A stretch of 64,000 nucleotides of DNA, taken from Duganella aquatilis (lineage in GTDB: Bacteria; Pseudomonadota; Gammaproteobacteria; Burkholderiales; Burkholderiaceae_D). A program made the position numbers and the translations under genes. The notes beneath the pieces are model-generated. The model did not search any database and was not told where the DNA came from. It saw only the letters and a list, made by a program, of their open reading frames with translations. The first letter of the stretch is position 1. Each line of letters opens with the position of its first letter. The stretch spans positions 62,001-126,000 of the forward strand of contig NZ_WKJL01000002.1 in NCBI RefSeq assembly GCF_009674565.1, written 5' to 3'. Of the stretch, positions 61,401 to 64,000 are shown one piece after another.

Positions 61401-61858
61401 GAACCTTGTACGGCCAGCTCGGTGGCGCTGATGCTGGTGCCAGCACCCATCGCGGTTTTCGAGAACTTGTCCGAACGGCCGCCGGCGCCGGCAACGGTCA
61501 CGGTCTGCATCTGCGCGCCCAGGGTGGCGTCCACGTTGGCGGTTTCCGCCAGCTGGATGTACACGCCTTCGCGTTTTTCGCTGACGCCATCCTTGGTGAT
61601 GGTGATGGTGTACGGACCGCCGGTACGCAGACCGCGCTGGACATAACGGCCCTCGGCATCGGTCACGACATTGGTTACCGAACCCGATTCGGTGTGCACG
61701 ATGGAAACCACTGCGCCGGCAGCTGGCTTGCCGTCGCCGGTAACGATGTGGCCGCCGATCGCCGACGTGGTGTTCTGTGCCAAGGCCGGTACCGTCGCTA
61801 GCGCGAGAGACAGGCTGAACGCCATCTGCGTCAGCTTGAGCCGTTTATGATTGATCAT
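58442..61858 (-). CDS. Oar-like TonB-dependent receptor with carboxypeptidase-regulatory domain
   Basis: The 1138-residue outer-membrane protein has a signal peptide ending VPALAQ. An N-terminal carboxypeptidase-regulatory-like beta domain follows (about 33-115; GDGKPAAGAVVSIVHTES). The plug includes YNSLTIDGVSVNDTFGL and KGYTGGNINAVTKSGTN, and a large barrel ends in VKYEF. This is the Oar/SusC-like architecture used for large substrates such as peptides or oligomers. Between a secreted adenosine deaminase and a nuclease operon, nucleoside or oligonucleotide uptake is an attractive but unproven role. It has its own terminator. Confidence 0.92.
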   Translation of the reverse strand: MINHKRLKLTQMAFSLSLALATVPALAQNTTSAIGGHIVTGDGKPAAGAVVSIVHTESGSVTNVVTDAEGRYVQRGLRTGGPYTITITKDGVSEKREGVYIQLAETANVDATLGAQMQTVTVAGAGGRSDKFSKTAMGAGTSISATELAVQGSINRNLQDYARADPRVSQTDKERGEMSVAGQNSRYNSLTIDGVSVNDTFGLEASGSPTAKQPISIDAIQSVQVNVANYDVTQKGYTGGNINAVTKSGTNTVKGSVYYVFRNDSMAGDRYNASTDTYAAPAPFKETTKGGTIGMPLIKDKLFLFAAWEKLESTRTAPAFGPLGSSVTNVGVTPSAIASAQAIAKNTYGVDIGTSDVSAGTALNVTDKLVKFDWNINENHRAMFRYSKTDQSEPQFSGLSATGISLNSEWYQQNKTIETKVGQILSDWTPNFSTEIKFSTRDYDSLPKLNATLPLVGLQFSGALPAGTPSTVSSANRFLNFGTDNSRQRNVLGTKTTDAYVGANWSLGDHEVKFGGDYSKNKIYNAFLQNVWGNYTFGCINNINYQFLGSSTFNCATATNAQVEAAVLENFRRGRPTSYSVQVPNAGLTLDDAVSQFSMKNYGAFVQDTWTINSRLTVSAGLRMDSTAVSERPLKNNTVALAAVQGNPATGARATGGFGLDNTNTFDGQDLIQPRVGFNYTFDTPRQLQVRGGAGLFQGSALSVWLSNPFSNTGVQTKTVGCGISGYAACPTTDGLFSADITKQVTSFTGSVPAANVDILAPGLRQPSVWKSNLALDAELPWYNLVLGLEYLNTKAKDAIYYQNANLGVATKTGTDGRPLYYNAQGYNPACWSATGGSITNGSCTGFTAKALSNSAFNNVLVATKTDKGGSNVATVSLSRPMINGWSWSLAYTYTDAKEVSPLTSSTSSSNYASRSIFNPNEEVNANSNYLVKDRISALVNFRKRLFGAYNTTFGVFYEGRAGKPYSWTVNNDLNGDGLAGNDLMYIPSAPGSGQVVFYGDTATSHANEDKFWSIVNANPALRKSAGGVISRNNDFAPWTNSFDLRIAQEVPGFFNGNKGTLSFDIFNVGNLLNKKWGRINEVGFQTNGGLARSFVDYQGLDSSGRYIYRVRDVETVDIRQVKGESQWAIQATVKYEF

Positions 61859-62014
61859 TGTATAACCCCAAAAAAGACTAATAGTTATATGGAACCCTTA
61901 CGGATAGCAGGTGTTCCTCTTTACGTTTGCTGCAACTGGTCTTGCCGTCCCAACCCCGGCGTGCCAGTGGGCAGCGGGTGAGTGTAACGGCCAAATATGT
62001 CAGGCCGATGACGC

Positions 62015-62040
62015 ATTTATGACAAGCTTGTGACATAAAT
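62015..62040. promoter_or_regulatory. Imperfect inverted repeat upstream of the Oar-like receptor
   Basis: The dyad ATTTATGACAAG - CTTGTGACATAAAT pairs TTTATG with CATAAA and ACAAG with CTTGT, with GA bulged. It lies about 160 bases before the receptor start and is a candidate operator. Confidence 0.35.
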
Positions 62041-62438
62041 AAGCTGCGTCACCGGCCCGGTGTACTACGAATTCTGGACTGTGGAGTAAGCAATAAACTT
62101 GCTTTTTTGGATCATTTCCCTTGAACTATGCATTACTCAAAATTGCATGACAAATACGATTTAGCTTAGAAATTCAGACGATAAATATATAAATACGTCA
62201 TATTTTCGTCACAAAAAGCTCATGCTCTTGCCGCCTGTAAACAAACCGCGAAATTATATGTCAGCTCTGGCAGCATGAATTCTTTTCATTGCCTAAAAAA
62301 CAAAAAGCGGTGAAATACAGAGGGATTTGTGTCGCAAGCTGACCACACAGTTATCAGAAGAATATTTTCCAATGATAGCGATAGTGGTTTGTGACAACGT
62401 GAGAATCGTCGTCAGGAGGGATTGAGTTTGTAACAAAT

Positions 62439-62472
62439 CCGGCGTTTGTGGGTTACCCGCCACAAACGCCGG
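62439..62472 (-). terminator. Strong hairpin after the adenosine deaminase gene
   Basis: Perfect 13-base arms (CCGGCGTTTGTGG at 62439-62451 with its complement at 62460-62472) enclose an 8-base loop, 14 bases after the deaminase stop on the minus strand. The following ATTTGTTA is only a weak T-tract, so termination may be partial. Confidence 0.6.
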
Positions 62473-62486
62473 TCGGGGCCGCCAGT

Positions 62487-63923
62487 TTAGCGGCCAGCCT
62501 TTGGTTGCGATGCAGCAATTTCCGCTTCGAATTTGGCGAACTTCCCGTCCAATGCCTTCAAAAGACGTTGTTTGTCCGCGTCATTCAGGAAGGAATAACG
62601 GATGCTGTCGTATGACAGTTTTTTGACTTCGGCGTAGTCCGGCTGGTAGCGGGCCGCGTACTGCACGTACTCGCCCGACAAATTATTACGCGAAACGCCG
62701 GCATCGTCGGTCGACAGCACGAATGGCACGCCGTATTTGCGGTACAGCGTGACGGGATGCGCCTGGCCCTTGATGCCGAGGATGAAGTCGTTGCTGCTCA
62801 GGTTGACCTCGACCGCGATCTTCTGATCATGCATCTTTTTCATGATGGCCAGCGGATTGCTCTCGTGGGCGATGTCCATGCCGTGGCCGATGCGGCTGGC
62901 GCCGGCGACGTCGATCGCATCCTTGATGTGGAAGGTCAGGCCTTCCGGCTCCACCATGCCCAGCGACAGCTCGCCGGCATGCAGCGCCAGTTTCACGCCT
63001 GGGTATTGGGATTTCAGGAATTTGAACATCTGCATGTGCAGCTCGTAGTCGCGCATGGCGACGTGCACGCTTTCCTGTCCGACAATGTTGACGCCGACGA
63101 TCTTCGGATTCGAGGTCGCCAGCTTGAAGCTGGAAACGATTTGCGAAAACACCTGCGACGGCGACAGGAAGCGCAGCGCGAACGGCTGGTAGCGCAGCGT
63201 GAAGTTGGCGTCGTCGATGCCGGCGCTGACCGTGTCGACGTTTTTCAGGTAGGCGCCGATCCAGCCCTGGAAGGCCTGGTCCTTGTCCAGCTTGGCGATC
63301 AGGGCGGCGAAGTCGGCGTCGGTCAGGCTGCCGGCTTGCGCCTTCCTGTCGAAGTCCGCATCCTGGGCGATCGGCGCGATCTCGTAAATGGTTTCGATGT
63401 AGCTCAGGTTTTCCTGCACGGCGCGCTGTTTCAGGCGCTGCAGGCCGTCCACCGCGTTGGTCGACGCCACCGGATTGAAATAGGCGAAGGTGTCGAAGAA
63501 CTGGCGGTCCGGCGGCGACTGGATCGCGCTGTGGTTGTAGAAGTCCTTGTCCGACCAGCGTTGCAGCAGGTTGGCCAGCACGATGTTATCGAGCATCACG
63601 TCCTGGCCCGACAGGCAGCCGGCGGAAGGCTTGGCCTTCTCGATGGTGTAGCTGGTCTTGTTGACGCAGAAGCCTTCCTTGTCCACCCACTCCAGGTACT
63701 GCTCGGCGTAGATCGCGCCCGAGTAGTGGTGGTGCAGGTCGCCGCCCTTCGGCATCATGGTGAAGAACATCGTCAGCTCGGCCAGTTTCGGCTCCTTGCC
63801 CGGCGCGATCAGCGCGGCGAAGTGGCGCTTGGTGGCCTCCTCGTTGGCGTTGGCCGCCTGCGCATGCGGCATGGCGCAGAACACGGCGGCGGCAAGCGCC
63901 AGGGCTTTGAGGTTGTTCTTCAT
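62487..63923 (-). CDS. Exported adenosine deaminase
   Basis: This 478-residue adenosine deaminase-family protein has a signal peptide (LALAAAVFCAMPHAQA), so it acts in the periplasm or outside. Zinc and catalytic motifs are present: His64/His66 (GGDLHHHYSG), LALHAGE, SRIGHGMD and VLSTDDAG. The long insert between the HxH motif and the barrel recalls secreted ADGF/ADA2-like enzymes rather than the 330-residue cytoplasmic Add. It would turn adenosine or deoxyadenosine into inosine before uptake. AAGGAT precedes the ATG. It follows the guanine deaminase gene by 12 bases. Confidence 0.92.
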   Translation of the reverse strand: MKNNLKALALAAAVFCAMPHAQAANANEEATKRHFAALIAPGKEPKLAELTMFFTMMPKGGDLHHHYSGAIYAEQYLEWVDKEGFCVNKTSYTIEKAKPSAGCLSGQDVMLDNIVLANLLQRWSDKDFYNHSAIQSPPDRQFFDTFAYFNPVASTNAVDGLQRLKQRAVQENLSYIETIYEIAPIAQDADFDRKAQAGSLTDADFAALIAKLDKDQAFQGWIGAYLKNVDTVSAGIDDANFTLRYQPFALRFLSPSQVFSQIVSSFKLATSNPKIVGVNIVGQESVHVAMRDYELHMQMFKFLKSQYPGVKLALHAGELSLGMVEPEGLTFHIKDAIDVAGASRIGHGMDIAHESNPLAIMKKMHDQKIAVEVNLSSNDFILGIKGQAHPVTLYRKYGVPFVLSTDDAGVSRNNLSGEYVQYAARYQPDYAEVKKLSYDSIRYSFLNDADKQRLLKALDGKFAKFEAEIAASQPKAGR

Positions 63924-63935
63924 GTGTATCCTTAA

Positions 63936-64000
63936 TTAAGTCGTTTCACGGACATGCACCTGGCGGCCCGCCGAATAGGTCGCGGCGATCGCGCGGTCGT
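63936..64000 (-). CDS. guaD: Guanine deaminase, C-terminal fragment
   Basis: Only the last 20 codons and the stop are inside the window. They read DRAIAATYSAGRQVHVRETT, which closely resembles the C-terminus of guanine deaminases (DRAI-x-ATYVAGR pattern). The enzyme converts guanine to xanthine, feeding the urate branch. Its 3' end is 12 bases before the adenosine deaminase gene, so the two are probably co-transcribed. Identification from 20 residues is moderate. Confidence 0.75.
   Translation of the reverse strand, partial: DRAIAATYSAGRQVHVRETT

Larger units (their letters stand above)
61859..62486. other. 628-base AT-rich intergenic region upstream of the Oar-like receptor
   Basis: No coding sequence is supported. 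Most of it (about 62090-62400) is markedly AT-rich compared with its neighbours. It contains an imperfect dyad at 62015-62040, three TTGTGAC motifs (about 62029 and 62391 forward, 62210 reversed), and a terminator for the adenosine deaminase gene at its right end. It must hold the receptor promoter with a long leader and could hide a small RNA. Confidence 0.4.

Noticed and set aside
58562-61801. Long plus-strand open frame opposite the Oar-like receptor
   Set aside because: Low-complexity Val/Gly/Arg-rich translation, antisense to a clear TonB receptor with a signal peptide and barrel motifs.

Overview
This 64 kb window looks like chromosome from a high-GC betaproteobacterium of the Oxalobacteraceae (Duganella, Massilia or Janthinobacterium type). 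Pointers are a PEP-CTERM/choice-of-anchor A surface protein, an Oar-like TonB receptor with a carboxypeptidase-regulatory N-terminus, a GGGGTCTGACCCC-type palindromic repeat of a kind I recall as common in these genera, and very dense GC-rich genes with many 4-base ATGA overlaps. No tRNA, rRNA, CRISPR array, insertion sequence or phage gene was found. The genus is inference.

Almost the whole window is one nucleic-acid, nucleoside and nucleobase catabolism island. (1) At 1-5612 is the urate arm: a puuD operon (urate oxidase, an odd M20 protein, a thioesterase fragment) divergent from a LysR regulator, then a fused OHCU decarboxylase/allantoate amidohydrolase. (2) At 5602-20211 is the reductive pyrimidine pathway on the minus strand (omega-amino-acid aminotransferase, ald, mmsA, preT, preA, NCS1 permease, dihydropyrimidinase, beta-ureidopropionase). 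It diverges from an overlapping mocR-rutR pair, and a RutR-like operator lies in the shared promoter region. (3) At 20171-27977 is a mixed segment: PEP-CTERM protein, GNAT, LytS/LytTR two-component system, VOC protein, sulfite-oxidase-type molybdoprotein with cytochrome b, a secreted protein, and a degenerate HD/LuxR regulator. (4) At 27972-36391 is a minus-strand deoxyribonucleoside operon (purine nucleoside phosphorylase, deoB, deoC, two-domain ALDH16, deoA, cdd, a large second deaminase), divergent from psuK-psuG for pseudouridine.

(5) At 38684-42454 are a LysR regulator, a GNAT, and pyroglutamyl peptidase with the DUF969/DUF979 membrane pair. (6) At 42521-52442 are a TonB receptor, transaldolase, a complete BMP-type nucleoside ABC importer, a NudK-like Nudix enzyme and a DeoR regulator. 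(7) At 52439-64000 are a cytochrome c, small periplasmic proteins, a secreted operon of 5'-nucleotidase, phospholipase D-like protein and S1/P1 nuclease, the Oar-like receptor, a secreted adenosine deaminase and the 3' end of guanine deaminase.

Read together, extracellular nucleic acid would be cut, dephosphorylated and partly deaminated outside the cytoplasm. Products would be taken up through TonB receptors and the ABC importer, phosphorolysed, and the bases and sugars broken down to ammonia, C2/C3 units and pentose-pathway intermediates. The strongest regulatory observation is an 18-base element shared (15 of 18 identical) between the promoter of the DeoR-type regulator and the head of the deo operon 15 kb away.
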